The translations under genes and the position numbers were made by a program. 64,000 nt of DNA from a virus, in IMG/VR virus record IMGVR_UViG_3300036795_000133, positions 1 through 64,000 of that record; one strand, written 5' to 3'. Positions 63,998-64,000 of this stretch are shown one piece after another. The stretch's first letter is position 1; every line of letters begins with the position of its first letter. The notes under the pieces are model-generated. The model made no database searches, was not told the origin of the DNA, and saw nothing but the letters and a program-made list of their open reading frames with translations.

Positions 63998-64000
63998 CGG

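Noticed and set aside
22142-64000. Integrated prophage end at the tRNA fragment
   Set aside because: An end next to int would carry the full tRNA; identical arm repeats on both sides of the core fit attP better. Not fully excluded.
1-64000. CRISPR array
   Set aside because: No regularly spaced identical repeats of 23-40 nt with unique spacers were seen; the only dense repeats are the origin iterons and tail-gene repeats.

Overview
The window reads as about 64 kb of a temperate, long-tailed (siphovirus-type) bacteriophage of a high-GC actinomycete. The coding is very GC-rich, GTG and TTG starts are common, and most genes overlap head to tail by 4 nt. Typical actinobacterial families occur (BldC-like regulators, DUF397, an FxSxx-COOH-type peptide), together with a full head-tail assembly line. 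The attachment site is the 3' part of a tRNA-Ser(GCU) gene with no matching 5' half, and the same 11-bp repeat lies on both sides of it. This fits an unintegrated (circular or virion-type) attP better than a prophage end.

Layout. (1) 93-2545: RusA-like resolvase, C5-DNA methyltransferase and a run of small Cys-rich or membrane proteins. (2) 2549-3995: a divergent regulator/initiator pair; the initiator gene contains iteron-like repeats, a perfect DnaA box and an AT-rich tract, so it probably carries the replication origin (lambda O type). (3) 3992-22145: a rightward train of about 50 mostly small genes, including a HicA-like protein, a Dam-type methyltransferase, an SPFH-like lipoprotein, DUF397, two BldC-like regulators, an ASCH protein, and an RNA-repair set of RtcB ligase, metallophosphoesterase and RlaP-like nucleotidyltransferase. 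(4) 22142-25447: lysogeny region with a candidate FxSxx RiPP precursor, attP, tyrosine integrase, XRE repressor, a divergent operator region and an excisionase-like protein. (5) 25444-29771: rightward HNH, membrane, zinc-finger and DGQHR (ParB-like) proteins. (6) 29579-63997: leftward late genes. In order of transcription these are a 2H-phosphoesterase protein (cut by the window edge), a GIY-YIG nuclease, head-associated protein, protease-scaffold, decoration protein, major capsid protein, decoration-like paralogs, connectors, tail terminator, tail tube, frameshifted tail-assembly chaperones, an intein-containing tape measure protein, Dit-like and hub-like tail proteins, a beta-helix spike and an esterase-bearing tail protein.

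Selfish elements are dense in the late region: two HNH endonucleases, one GIY-YIG nuclease and a LAGLIDADG intein. Three plus-strand genes (33704, 34242, 62673) interrupt the leftward late genes. A pair of TGCACGTGCA palindromes exactly 25 bp apart occurs twice, upstream of the leftward genes at 33561 and 61624, and looks like a shared regulatory element. Terminase, portal, endolysin and holin were not recognised; they probably lie outside the window or are too divergent to name. Functional calls rest on motifs read by eye; no database search was possible.
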